This document shows positions 29,605 to 39,066 of a stretch of 39,066 nucleotides of DNA, piece after piece (position 1 is the first letter of the stretch; each line of letters begins with the position of its first letter). The DNA comes from an uncultured Clostridium sp. (GTDB lineage Bacteria > Bacillota > Clostridia > Lachnospirales > Lachnospiraceae), in contig UQBG01000020.1 in assembly GCA_900539185.1 (NCBI GenBank), positions 1-39,066 of the forward strand, given 5' to 3'. The notes beneath the pieces were generated by a model that searched no databases, had not been told where the DNA came from, and saw only the letters and a program-made list of their open reading frames with translations. The position numbers and the translations under genes were made by a program.

Positions 29605-32600
29605 TGACAATCCGAATGGGTCTGTCAGCTTTATAGGATTACCCTGGACATAACTGTATCTGTTAAGACTCTGGCTTAAATTGATACTTCCATGTACTAC
29701 GTCCTGATTGATGAATCGCTTGATATTAACATTATAATATCTTGCTCTCATATAGTAAAGACCATTATCATCTGTCATTACGCCTAGCTGACCATTATAT
29801 AAGAATGGTGTTATCTTCGTATCTCCACTTAGAACTTCACCATAAGCACCATATTCATAGCTTTGGATTACATTTCCATTATTGTCAGTTAACTTTGTGG
29901 TACTTCCAATATTATTGTAATGATAGTATGTTGTACCATCTGTATCTTTATCTGATGATTTGTCCGATACTAAATCTTGCACTTTATTATCGGTTGTTAT
30001 ACTGTCTGCTTCATTATCATTATAACTGTATATCAGACCATTGCCATATACATAGACTGTATGTATCTTCTTTCCGTCATTAGTTTTCTCATATGATTCT
30101 AATAACTGCGACATTTCGCCTGCCACATCTGTCACATATGTAATCTTTTTATCAGTTGTTGTCACTGATATTCTTGTGTTTTCGGCATCGTAGTCGTATG
30201 TTACATTTCCTGCACTGATAAGTCTGTTCCGGCTATCATATGTAAGGTTACACATTTCTCCATTCACAGGACCATATAACATATTTCCGTCTTTGTCATA
30301 TTTTATCTTTTTATTATTATAGCTTATAAGACGGTTTGCACTGTCATATTCCATTTCTAATGAAGTAGTTACTGTTTCACCATCAGATGTTACTATGCTG
30401 TTACTTTCTGCTGCAAGTTTCAATGCTGTCTTGTTAGCAGTGTCTGGTACAGGCAATGTAGATGTATCAGCTGTTACATCTACAACACCTACGATATTTC
30501 CTCTGACATCGTATTTATAATGATATTCGTTGATGACCTCACCTGTAGCGGTTTTTATATCCTTTTTAGAGGTCAGTAAACCAAGCTCATTGTATTCACA
30601 ATGCTCTTTTGTTCCGTTTGGTCTTTCTGTATCTGTCAGATTTCCTGTTTTATCATATTTATAGTAAGTTACTCTGCCTTTGCTGTCTGTTACTGTTGCT
30701 ATCTGACCGCTTGCATAGTATGTATAGCGGATTGTTTCTCCGCCTGGATATGCTATTGTAAGTATGTTGCCTAATTCATCATAGCCGTATCTGATTGTTT
30801 TGCCATTTGCATCAGTGTATGATGTTACTCTGTTCCGGCTGTCAAATGTTCTCTTAATGACTTTGACGTTTTTATCTGATACCACCTGTATATTGCCTGT
30901 GGTATTCTGTTTTTTCTCCTCTGTTTCTTTTAATACATTGCCGTTTTTATCATATTCATATGTTATCCTGCCTGTTTCATCTTCCTTTGATGTTATTCTT
31001 CCAATGGCATCATATGTATATTTTGTCTTTTGATTTCTTCCGTTTGTACTTTCCGTAAGAAGTCCTGTTGCATTGTATTCATTTGTCTTTGTTACGCCTA
31101 TGGCATTTGTCTCTGATACTGGTCTGCACATCTTGTCATAAGTATAGGTTGTTGTTCCTCCATTTGCATCGGTTATCGTTGTAACATTTCCTATGTTATC
31201 ATAAGATGTTTTAGTGATTCCGTCTAATGGATCTGTTACTTCTGTAAGTCTGCCTGTTTTATCATAATTATATGAGGTTGTTACGCTGTCTTCTGTATTA
31301 GTGTATTTATTCTCTTTTATGAGATTATTGGTATTATTATACTCATATGTATTTTCATGACCTGCAGCACCTATTGTCTTTATAAGATTATTGTTTATGT
31401 CATATTCATAACGGGTTGTATGTCCTTCTTCATCTGTTTCACTTATAAGATTGCCAAGTCTGTCGTAACTGTATGTCTTTGCATTTCCTGCTTCATTTAT
31501 AGTTTTAGTAAGACGTGATAAAGCATCATATTCATATGAAATGGTTATCTTACCATTTGCCTTAGTCTCTGTACTTACTGATATTAATCTTGACAATGCA
31601 TCATATGTATTAGTCATTATGGTTCCATCTGGTAATGTCTTTTCGATACAGTTACCGTTTGCATCGTATTTGTATGAGGTTGTGTTACCATTTTTATCTG
31701 TTGTGCTTAGTAAACGTCCGTTTATGCCATACTCGCATTTCTCTGAATTGCCTAATGCATCTCTGGTCTCAATAATTCTTCCCATTTCATCATATCGATA
31801 TGTTTCTGAATTATTCTGTGAGTCTGTTTTTCTGATTAATTTCCATGTGCTGTCATATGTGTAAAGTGTACGGCTATTATCAGGATATATTTCTGCATAT
31901 AATTTTCCATTTGGATAATATGCATATTTTATCTGGTCACCTGCTGCATTGGTTTCGCTTATCTTCTGGTTAAGTGCATCATATTCATAAGTTATTACAT
32001 TGCCTGACTCATCTGTTTCACTAAGCATATTTCCTTCGGCATCATATGTATAACTTAATTCAGTACCATCAGGTTTAATTATCTTAGTGTTTCTTCCATT
32101 TGAATCATATTCATATCTTATCTTTCTGCCGTCAGGAGTAATGTCTGCCGTCTTATTTCCGATAATGTCATATTCATATGTTGTAGTCTGTCCTGCTTCA
32201 TTAGTCTCTGTAAGAACATTTCCATATTTATCATATGTATATGACTTTGTTCCTCCGAGGGCATTTGTCTTAGTTAATGTTCTTAACAAGGCATCGTGTG
32301 TATAAACGGTAGTGCCTCCAAGGGCATCTGTCTCACTGACCACACAGCCTGTTCCGTCATAAGTATATGTTTTCGCATTGCCATTATAGTCTGTCGTCTT
32401 TACTAACATTCCTTCGGCATATTCATATGTTGTACTTCCAATACCTTCTATGGTCTTTCTCAATACCTGTGCATAATCATTATATTCATATGTAGTTACG
32501 CATCCTGCATAATCTGTAGTTTTAATAAGCAGATTTCTGTCATTATATTCGTATGTGGCAGTATTTCCATTAGCATCTGTTGTTGATGTTACATTGCCAT

Positions 32601-35600
32601 TATCATCATAGGTGAATTTAAGTTTATTACCACTCTGGTCTCTGACTGATATCTTTCTGTTATGGCTGTCATACTCATTGATGACTGTTCCGTCTAATGC
32701 ATCTTTTTCAAATATCTGATTGCCATTTTCATCATAGCCCATTTCTGTAACATTTCCATTTGTATTAACATTCTTAATGGTTCTTCCATTGGAATCTAAT
32801 ACTACTTCACCGACATTTCCTAAACTGTCATAGGCTTTCACAATAGTATTTTCACCATCATTTTCATATGTCATCTTAAGACTCTTCTTACTCTCATCAG
32901 CATCTGACTGCTCTATTACTCTACCTTTTTCATCATAAATATTTTTAACATATGTAACGTTTTCACAATCTGTCTCGCTTATAATTCTGTTTTCTGCATC
33001 ATAAGTAAATGTAGTGGTTTCTCCCATTACATTTGTATAGGTCATAAGCTTTCCGTCCTGATATGTGAATGTCGATTTTCTTCCATTATCATCTGCAACA
33101 GATGTAATTAATCCCTCAGAATTATAGTTAATTATAATTCTCTTTCCACTTGCCTCCTCTGTAATTATTTTCTGTGTATTTCCATATGTAATATATCTGT
33201 TTCTTCCGTTAGAATCAGTTATCTGTGTGTTTCTTCCTGATTCATCGTATAGATATATTTCATTTGTCGGTGTAATTACCTTATATGTACCATCAGCTTC
33301 TTTAAACAGCTTATACTCCTTTGTTAATTCTGATATCGGTATATATTCACCAACATTTGAATTCTCTTCAAGGAATATTTCATCATCAACCACCTTGCCA
33401 TAATAGGTTCCATCTGCCATTTCCTTATTAATAAATGCACCTGTTATGCCTGATGTAAGATTTAGTGATATAACATTATTTTTATCCTCTATTGATGTCT
33501 CTAAATTATTATAGAAACCATATCCGTTTTCACCTTTTAATGTTGAAAGTCCGGAATTATATTCAAGGTTAAACGCTAACTCTGAAGCAGCATTTACACT
33601 CATAGGTGTCATACTGTCCGTAAATGCACCTGTACTTAAATCTACAGGGTCACCGAAATAATTCTTAACCTCTACCTGTTCTACTATCGTTTTGGAAATA
33701 TGACTGTCTATAGGATGTACCTCTATTGTTACACCCTCTATATCACCAAATGCCTCTACTAATGATTCTATCAATGTATAATATTCTTTATCCTTATCAC
33801 CAGAACCTCCAAACTTAGTAAAATATGTTCCATTTACTGCCTGTCCCGAATATAATACCGGTATTCTAAAAGTATCTCCTCCTTTTAGTACTGTTGCACT
33901 TGTGTAACCCGATGGTGCAGAGATTATATTTGAGCTTCCTCTATGAACTGTTTCGTTTTTATCTTTATCTATGACTAACGTATCACTTCTGGAAGATTCA
34001 TAATGATACGGTGGCATTGATGTATGGAAGTTATACAGGTCTTTTCCTGATGTGTTCTTAATCTCGAACTGTATATAATAATTCTCGTCTATATATGCAT
34101 CTTTTTCCGGATATATGGATACAACTATTCCCTCTCCTTTGGTTATTTCGAATTCTTTCTCTGTTTCAAAATGTGCATATATATTTCTGTTAAATGGAGA
34201 CAATTTACCTGTGAAATCTGCCTCCAGCTTATATGAGCCTGATTTATCCCCTTTTACAACCCATGTCGCTGTCTTCTGCTGTTGTCCCATAATATTACCC
34301 ATATCATATGTCAATGACTGTTTGTCCTTAGTCACTGCTAAAGATACTCCATCCGGTAATTTTAATTCTGCTTTTGATTCTTTTATAACATATTTTGTCT
34401 CTGCTGCATTCAGTATATTCAAATCCACACTATACATATCTTTAAGCCAGCTTACTGTATTAGACGTAGACACTATTGCAATTATAGGCTGGTCTTTCTC
34501 TAACAGTTTAGCTTCCGGTACGGGTTCTTTTGCCGGCGTATGTGTTCCTGATGAAGTTGACTCTGGCTCCTTCCATTCTCCATGGAAATCTAATGCATTA
34601 CCAGGTGTTTCTGATATTCCGCCTCCGATATACTGTATCTGGCGTGGAATAGGCGATTTAGCCAATTTAACAGTTATGGTAAACGCAAATGAATTGATAT
34701 TATCAGGATCTGATACATCTACTCCTGCATCTATAATCTCCTGTAATGTCATTCTCTTAACATCAAGATTACCAACTACAATATTACCCTCTTCAAGCTG
34801 TAGATTAATTTTCTTCTTCTCATATCTGTCTATGACTACTGTAGTGTCTGCCGGTAAATATTTATCATAATAAGCAGCTATCTCATATACACCCTCTGCA
34901 CCTGCTATTTTTATCTCGCCTTTAGCATCTGCACGCATTGTATCTATGCTGCCATCAGGTGATTTTAAATATATATCTGCATATGGCAATGGTATACCAT
35001 TTTTATCTGTTACATTTACGGTTGCAGTTCCACTATTTTCATTATTAAGGACTTTTACCGTTGTCTCAGCACTTGAAGTATTTCCTGCCACATCTTTAAC
35101 GGTCAGTTTTACCGTATATACACCCTCTTTATTATATGTGTATACAGGCATAACTCCCTTTAATACGTCACCATTTCCCATACTCCATGTATAATCTGTT
35201 ATTCTGACATTATCGGTCGATGCACCGCCATCTAATGATATTTCGAAGCCTGTCAGCGTACAGATATTCTCTGTGATTATGGCTACTGGTGCTTCTGTAT
35301 CCTCATCTGTAGCATATGATGTAACAACCTCTGATTCTGAATAGTTGCCATATATATCGTAAGCTAATACCTTATAACAATATATTCTGCCCGGTACTGC
35401 TGTTTTGTCTATGTATTTTCTGGCACTAGTAGTAGCTATACAGCTATATCCGCCTCCTGATACATCAGCCTTATATATTTTATATTCTTTAAAATCTTCT
35501 GACTGTTCACCTGTAATTGCTACTTCTATCTTATATCCTCCCGGAATACACTCAATTACAGGTGTATCAGGTGGTGTCGTATCTATAGTATAGCTGACTT

Positions 35601-38600
35601 CTGTATATTCACTGTAATTTCCGAACTTATCTGTTGCAGATACTCTGAAATCATATTTTCCCTCTGTAAGTCCCACTTCTTTTGGTGAGAACTGTACATA
35701 TACACTTCTTTCATTTTCTTCTAAATATGTCTTAGTATATATCTTATTAAATAAGCCTGCATCATCAGCCTCTTTCTTACATTCAACCACTACCTCCTGA
35801 ATGGCAGAATTATCAATTGCTACTATGTTAATATTTCCATTTAATCCGATTACCGAATCTGTCTTTGGAGAAATGCCTTTAATCACAGGTGCCTCAGTAT
35901 CCTCATCTGCTGTAGCAGATACTATTTCACCATATTCGCCTGTGTTTCCTGCGATATCTGTTGCTGCTACCCTATATCTGTATGTATGTCCCGGAATTAC
36001 ATTATTATCATAATAGTCTGTGTTTGTACATTTATCTGATATGTTATAAAAGGCTCCATCCTCACCATCGGCTCTGCTGACAACGTAGCAGGCAGTATCT
36101 CCCTCCTGACCGTCCCACGATATATTAACATATCCTTTTTCACCATATGCTTTCGTGTTCTCTGGTCTGTCAGGTGCTGTTCTGTCAATTATATATTTGG
36201 CAATTACTTCATTACCACCCTCTAATAAGGCATTTTTATTTCCTGACAAATCATATGCCTGGAATCTCACATATACTTCGCCCTCCGGAATATCTGCAGT
36301 ATTCCATACATACTCAATAGTTTCATTACATAATTTTTCCTTTGTCTCAATGCTTGCTAACTTAACATAATTTATACCATCCACAGAGTATGCAAATACT
36401 CCATTTTTCACTCCATCATTATCTGATACAGACATTGACAGCTCAATTGTATCTCTATATCTTGACTGTATTGGAAGTATACTGTTAATTGATGGTGAAA
36501 TCTCATCACTTATGGTTGTAACAGTTATTTCATCAGATGGTATTCCCCGGTTACCAAGCCTGTCATATCCGACTACTCTGAATGTATAAGTTTCTTCAGG
36601 TTTTAAATTGTTCACATTATAGCCTAATACATCTTTTACAGTTCCGATTCTCACGAATTCATCTGTATCAGGATTAACTAATTTCTCCACAGCAAAATAT
36701 GCTAAGTCATCTGCCTTAACATCTTTCCATCTTAACTGTACACTTGTTGCCTTTATGGTATGCTTATCTAGTTCTATTTTATCTATACCTGTATTATCTG
36801 TTGTATATCTTCTGGTATATAACTCTGTACTTTCATTTCCTGCAATATCCATTGCAACTGCAGATAATATATATACTCCATCTTCTAATTTCGTGGTATC
36901 AAAATTAAATGCAGCCACACCGTCTACACATTCGCTTGTACCTATCTTCGTTGTTTTATTATCATCTTCCCTGTTATAATAGAGTGTAATCTGCTTAACT
37001 TTCACATTATCTGCTGCAGTAACACTTATTTCTTTCACTCCTGCTATCTCTTTATCATCAGGTGTTATTCCCTTAATAACAGGAGGTATGTTATCCCTTG
37101 TTGTCTGTATTGTTACTGATTCAGTAATACTGCTTTCATTATTATATTTGTCATATGCTGATATTGCATATTCATATATTTTGCCCTCTTCGACATTTTT
37201 ATCACTATATCCGGTCTCGAATTTGCCTGGGATTTTCACATATTGTTTAAATACATTATTATCTTCTGTCTTCCTGTACACTACATAACCTTCGCAGTCA
37301 GCACTTACCGATGGTGTAAAATGCAGTATATTAACACCGTCTTCACTCTTAACTGTCAGATTCTGTGGTTTCTCCGGTGCTGACTTATCAATGATATATG
37401 TAACTGATTTAGTAGAACTGTTACCATCTTCATCATATACAGTAATCTTAATTTCATACTCGCCGCCATCATTTATGTTGCTTATATCCCAATTGTATGA
37501 TGCATATAATCTTCCATAAGATTCTCTTGAGAAATGCAATTTATCCGCAATAGTCTGCCATTCACTGCCATTATGTCTATATTCTAATGCTGCTGTATAA
37601 TTTGAATTATTAATATTATTATTTGCATATATGGTTATATTAACTTTATCATTGCCTATAGCACTATTATCGCCAGGTGATATCCTCTCAATTGCCGGAT
37701 TACTTACATATGTTTTTATTACACTGGTTTTATCAGAACGATTACCTGCCCTGTCAACTGCTACTACATAATATTCATATACTGTGTCCTGTTTTAAATC
37801 ACTGTCTCTGTAATTAATATAATTATCATTTTTACCAGCCTTCAATTCATCTATTTTCTTACCATTACGATATATCTCGTATCTATCAACTCCAAGATTA
37901 TCTGTAGATGCATACCAGGACATTGATACTGAACTTCCTGTTCTCTTATATATACTGAACCTATAAGGTATGGTAGGCGGCTCATTATCACCCTCTGTCG
38001 TAACTGTAAGAAGTGTTCTGTTAGTCGATTTATTATCACAGTAATCATATGCGCATACCTCATATGTATAATCCGTTCCCGGCATCAGGTCTATATCTTT
38101 ATAAGTTGTGTTATTAATATCAGCAATTAATTCTCCATCTCTATACAGATAATATCCACATACTTCCATATTATCAGCAGCTTCATCAAATTTTAACGAA
38201 ATTGTATCCATCGTAATCTCTGCAGCTGCAAGATTCTCTACGTCTGATGGGTTTTCCTTGTCATCATAATCTCTTACTATGGCACTACATAATCTGTTAA
38301 TGTCAATGTCTGATTCATAACCTTTCTCTAATGTTTTAGTAATTACTAAAACATTAAATAACTGGCTGTTTCTGTAATTATTGACTGTTATCTTCTGTCT
38401 TAATTTTCCCTCATTATTGTTTCCGCTTAGTATCGTCTTATGTGTTCCTGTAGCACAAAAGCTCTCAGGTCTGTCACATATAAAATCACCTTTTACTTCC
38501 AATGTACCTGCTGACAGAGTTCCTGTACCTGTCTTTGTTCCTATGTGCAGGTCACCCTTTACTAATACATAACCCTGTTCGTTGTCCATATTGAGTGAAC

Positions 38601-39066
38601 AACTATAAACATTATTTTTATTCTCATATCCACTATCTATTATCATATTTCCATTACAGATTAACTGACCTGACTCTGCATTGATAATATATTTGTTAAT
38701 TATATTGTCAGTCTCTAAAGAACCATTATTTATATTTAGATAACCCTGGTTTACGAAGTTTTCAGATATAATTTTTCCATCATTCACATATGTTGTACCT
38801 ATATTTGTAATGCTGTCAGCCTTTACTGTATATCTGTCCAATTGCACATATCCCATTTCTAACTTGCCTTTAACACAAAGGTTATGTTCTAACTTTTTAA
38901 TTACAGAATTATCTTGCTGAATGTCTGCTTCTATTATTTCATTCTTTATGCTGCCTAACCCCTGTACTTTTATTAATGGCTGTCCTTTAAGTTTAGCATC
39001 CTTTAAATCTATTTCTTTACGAACACATACTTCATCCTCTAATGTAATTTCTGTACTGTTTACAAT
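28708..39066 (-). CDS. Giant RHS/YD-repeat polymorphic toxin, 5' end outside the window
   Basis: The frame is open to the window edge, giving at least 3,452 residues; the ATG at 38856 is internal because the 70 codons before it are also open. In order: strand-rich repeated segments resembling a beta-helix (39066 to about 38400), fibronectin type III modules (about 38260-35290), a PKD domain (about 35275-35060), a carboxypeptidase-regulatory-like domain (about 35030-34800), a DUF6531-type entry (DPVDLSTGAFTDSMTPM, about 33650), dozens of YD repeats (about 33200-30250), the RHS core (YYHYNNIGSTT, YYMRARYYN, to NPIKLTDPFGL at about 29605), and a variable C-terminal tip. Such proteins are secreted or wall-attached contact-dependent toxins (WapA-like). 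The region is much AT-richer than the left half. Confidence 0.93.
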   Translation of the reverse strand: MVNSTEITLEDEVCVRKEIDLKDAKLKGQPLIKVQGLGSIKNEIIEADIQQDNSVIKKLEHNLCVKGKLEMGYVQLDRYTVKADSITNIGTTYVNDGKIISENFVNQGYLNINNGSLETDNIINKYIINAESGQLICNGNMIIDSGYENKNNVYSCSLNMDNEQGYVLVKGDLHIGTKTGTGTLSAGTLEVKGDFICDRPESFCATGTHKTILSGNNNEGKLRQKITVNNYRNSQLFNVLVITKTLEKGYESDIDINRLCSAIVRDYDDKENPSDVENLAAAEITMDTISLKFDEAADNMEVCGYYLYRDGELIADINNTTYKDIDLMPGTDYTYEVCAYDYCDNKSTNRTLLTVTTEGDNEPPTIPYRFSIYKRTGSSVSMSWYASTDNLGVDRYEIYRNGKKIDELKAGKNDNYINYRDSDLKQDTVYEYYVVAVDRAGNRSDKTSVIKTYVSNPAIERISPGDNSAIGNDKVNITIYANNNINNSNYTAALEYRHNGSEWQTIADKLHFSRESYGRLYASYNWDISNINDGGEYEIKITVYDEDGNSSTKSVTYIIDKSAPEKPQNLTVKSEDGVNILHFTPSVSADCEGYVVYRKTEDNNVFKQYVKIPGKFETGYSDKNVEEGKIYEYAISAYDKYNNESSITESVTIQTTRDNIPPVIKGITPDDKEIAGVKEISVTAADNVKVKQITLYYNREDDNKTTKIGTSECVDGVAAFNFDTTKLEDGVYILSAVAMDIAGNESTELYTRRYTTDNTGIDKIELDKHTIKATSVQLRWKDVKADDLAYFAVEKLVNPDTDEFVRIGTVKDVLGYNVNNLKPEETYTFRVVGYDRLGNRGIPSDEITVTTISDEISPSINSILPIQSRYRDTIELSMSVSDNDGVKNGVFAYSVDGINYVKLASIETKEKLCNETIEYVWNTADIPEGEVYVRFQAYDLSGNKNALLEGGNEVIAKYIIDRTAPDRPENTKAYGEKGYVNISWDGQEGDTACYVVSRADGEDGAFYNISDKCTNTDYYDNNVIPGHTYRYRVAATDIAGNTGEYGEIVSATADEDTEAPVIKGISPKTDSVIGLNGNINIVAIDNSAIQEVVVECKKEADDAGLFNKIYTKTYLEENERSVYVQFSPKEVGLTEGKYDFRVSATDKFGNYSEYTEVSYTIDTTPPDTPVIECIPGGYKIEVAITGEQSEDFKEYKIYKADVSGGGYSCIATTSARKYIDKTAVPGRIYCYKVLAYDIYGNYSESEVVTSYATDEDTEAPVAIITENICTLTGFEISLDGGASTDNVRITDYTWSMGNGDVLKGVMPVYTYNKEGVYTVKLTVKDVAGNTSSAETTVKVLNNENSGTATVNVTDKNGIPLPYADIYLKSPDGSIDTMRADAKGEIKIAGAEGVYEIAAYYDKYLPADTTVVIDRYEKKKINLQLEEGNIVVGNLDVKRMTLQEIIDAGVDVSDPDNINSFAFTITVKLAKSPIPRQIQYIGGGISETPGNALDFHGEWKEPESTSSGTHTPAKEPVPEAKLLEKDQPIIAIVSTSNTVSWLKDMYSVDLNILNAAETKYVIKESKAELKLPDGVSLAVTKDKQSLTYDMGNIMGQQQKTATWVVKGDKSGSYKLEADFTGKLSPFNRNIYAHFETEKEFEITKGEGIVVSIYPEKDAYIDENYYIQFEIKNTSGKDLYNFHTSMPPYHYESSRSDTLVIDKDKNETVHRGSSNIISAPSGYTSATVLKGGDTFRIPVLYSGQAVNGTYFTKFGGSGDKDKEYYTLIESLVEAFGDIEGVTIEVHPIDSHISKTIVEQVEVKNYFGDPVDLSTGAFTDSMTPMSVNAASELAFNLEYNSGLSTLKGENGYGFYNNLETSIEDKNNVISLNLTSGITGAFINKEMADGTYYGKVVDDEIFLEENSNVGEYIPISELTKEYKLFKEADGTYKVITPTNEIYLYDESGRNTQITDSNGRNRYITYGNTQKIITEEASGKRIIINYNSEGLITSVADDNGRKSTFTYQDGKLMTYTNVMGETTTFTYDAENRIISETDCENVTYVKNIYDEKGRVIEQSDADESKKSLKMTYENDGENTIVKAYDSLGNVGEVVLDSNGRTIKNVNTNGNVTEMGYDENGNQIFEKDALDGTVINEYDSHNRKISVRDQSGNKLKFTYDDNGNVTSTTDANGNTATYEYNDRNLLIKTTDYAGCVTTYEYNDYAQVLRKTIEGIGSTTYEYAEGMLVKTTDYNGNAKTYTYDGTGCVVSETDALGGTTVYTHDALLRTLTKTNALGGTKSYTYDKYGNVLTETNEAGQTTTYEYDIIGNKTADITPDGRKIRYEYDSNGRNTKIIKPDGTELSYTYDAEGNMLSETDESGNVITYEYDALNQKISETNAAGDQIKYAYYPNGKLYAEIYPDNSRTLYTYDSTWKLIRKTDSQNNSETYRYDEMGRIIETRDALGNSEKCEYGINGRLLSTTDKNGNTTSYKYDANGNCIEKTLPDGTIMTNTYDALSRLISVSTETKANGKITISYEYDALSRLTKTINEAGNAKTYSYDRLGNLISETDEEGHTTRYEYDINNNLIKTIGAAGHENTYEYNNTNNLIKENKYTNTEDSVTTSYNYDKTGRLTEVTDPLDGITKTSYDNIGNVTTITDANGGTTTYTYDKMCRPVSETNAIGVTKTNEYNATGLLTESTNGRNQKTKYTYDAIGRITSKEDETGRITYEYDKNGNVLKETEEKKQNTTGNIQVVSDKNVKVIKRTFDSRNRVTSYTDANGKTIRYGYDELGNILTIAYPGGETIRYTYYASGQIATVTDSKGRVTYYKYDKTGNLTDTERPNGTKEHCEYNELGLLTSKKDIKTATGEVINEYHYKYDVRGNIVGVVDVTADTSTLPVPDTANKTALKLAAESNSIVTSDGETVTTSLEMEYDSANRLISYNNKKIKYDKDGNMLYGPVNGEMCNLTYDSRNRLISAGNVTYDYDAENTRISVTTTDKKITYVTDVAGEMSQLLESYEKTNDGKKIHTVYVYGNGLIYSYNDNEADSITTDNKVQDLVSDKSSDKDTDGTTYYHYNNIGSTTKLTDNNGNVIQSYEYGAYGEVLSGDTKITPFLYNGQLGVMTDDNGLYYMRARYYNVNIKRFINQDVVHGSINLSQSLNRYSYVQGNPIKLTDPFGLSPLDRLNWKNLGHAILNGLGLIPVIGEAFDIANAIWYAHDGEYGMAVLSMMSALPMIGNIASGIMTAAKITTAAKIVSTVCKVVSNAATFTQAAIGGVNNAKAIVKNMINGKLFSEDTAKNLVSFGINAFTAATSGKNLLSSSKELKKVVGDSVGSKWGKKAKKEPLLECNLQFFADKTSYGKSIENTEFFKENGGLDASDYISIHSRKHMYDPDTVSTPKKTQYGKDVNVGKLCEDTIMKPDEVIYNKDQNVMIYKKEYPFNISTSDTPTGTHRVFIPLNTQGKKTIRMSQFPLVGGN

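Noticed and set aside
30250..33200. Dense short repeats that could suggest a CRISPR array or satellite
   Set aside because: They are in frame, about 60 bp long and degenerate, encoding YD repeats of the RHS protein; there are no identical repeats with unique spacers.
34115..34870. Open frame of 251 codons on the plus strand opposite the RHS gene
   Set aside because: It is a complementary-frame shadow of the RHS coding sequence, with no ribosome-binding site or promoter and a composition dictated by the sense strand.
38854..38856. ATG at 38856 as start of the RHS gene
   Set aside because: The 70 codons before it are open to the window edge with similar repeat-like sequence, and no ribosome-binding site precedes it.

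Overview
The window looks like a chromosomal segment of a spore-forming Clostridia species, most likely Lachnospiraceae. The basis is gene content: a CotJABC spore-coat operon, a YyaC-type spore protein, a DUF5711/LysM/CvpA cluster, a CBS protein starting NILFFLTPKSEV, and strong AGGAGG ribosome-binding sites. The left 24 kb reads like moderate-GC core genome. The right 15 kb is visibly AT-richer and accessory.

Region by region. (1) 1-13.9 kb: an rRNA-type promoter fires off the left edge; a minus-strand cluster encodes a CvpA-like protein, a DUF5711 propeller and a LysM protein with a degenerate JAMM-like domain; then come YyaC, a coiled-coil membrane protein, a CBS protein, a small membrane protein, a two-component system, a papain-like protein, a MATE exporter and a NUDIX hydrolase, with a histidine phosphatase divergent from the NUDIX gene. 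(2) 13.9-22.4 kb: the cotJABC spore-coat operon, whose third gene is split. CotJC residues 1-31 are encoded at 14447-14539 and the remainder, in the matching frame, at 21795-22340. The roughly 7.26 kb between them carries an AI-2E-family permease, a complete spermidine/putrescine transporter (potABCD) with its XRE-cupin regulator, and at the right end a serine recombinase. Joining the two halves at a shared GGNGG gives an uninterrupted 212-residue CotJC, the architecture of the skin element in sigK and SPbeta in spsM. A 58-codon ORF whose Shine-Dalgarno lies in the left junction is a candidate directionality factor. (3) 22.3-24.2 kb: a RelB/RelE-type toxin-antitoxin pair and cysK. (4) 24.4-39 kb: a polymorphic-toxin locus read leftward. 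A giant RHS/YD-repeat protein (over 3,450 residues, N-terminus outside the window) is followed by its immunity gene and then by orphan toxin tails paired with immunity genes (HYD1 ADP-ribosyltransferase-like plus DUF6881, a SUKH-family protein, and others). An IS110-family element with a structured leader is inserted among them.

How the parts may work together: in growing cells and in the forespore the element would stay in place and keep polyamine uptake intact. In the terminal mother cell, transcription from the sigma-K-like cotJ promoter would run through the truncated cotJC into the 58-codon ORF; recombinase plus this factor could then excise the element and restore CotJC for the coat. 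This mechanism is inference; the split gene, matching frame and recombinase are directly visible.
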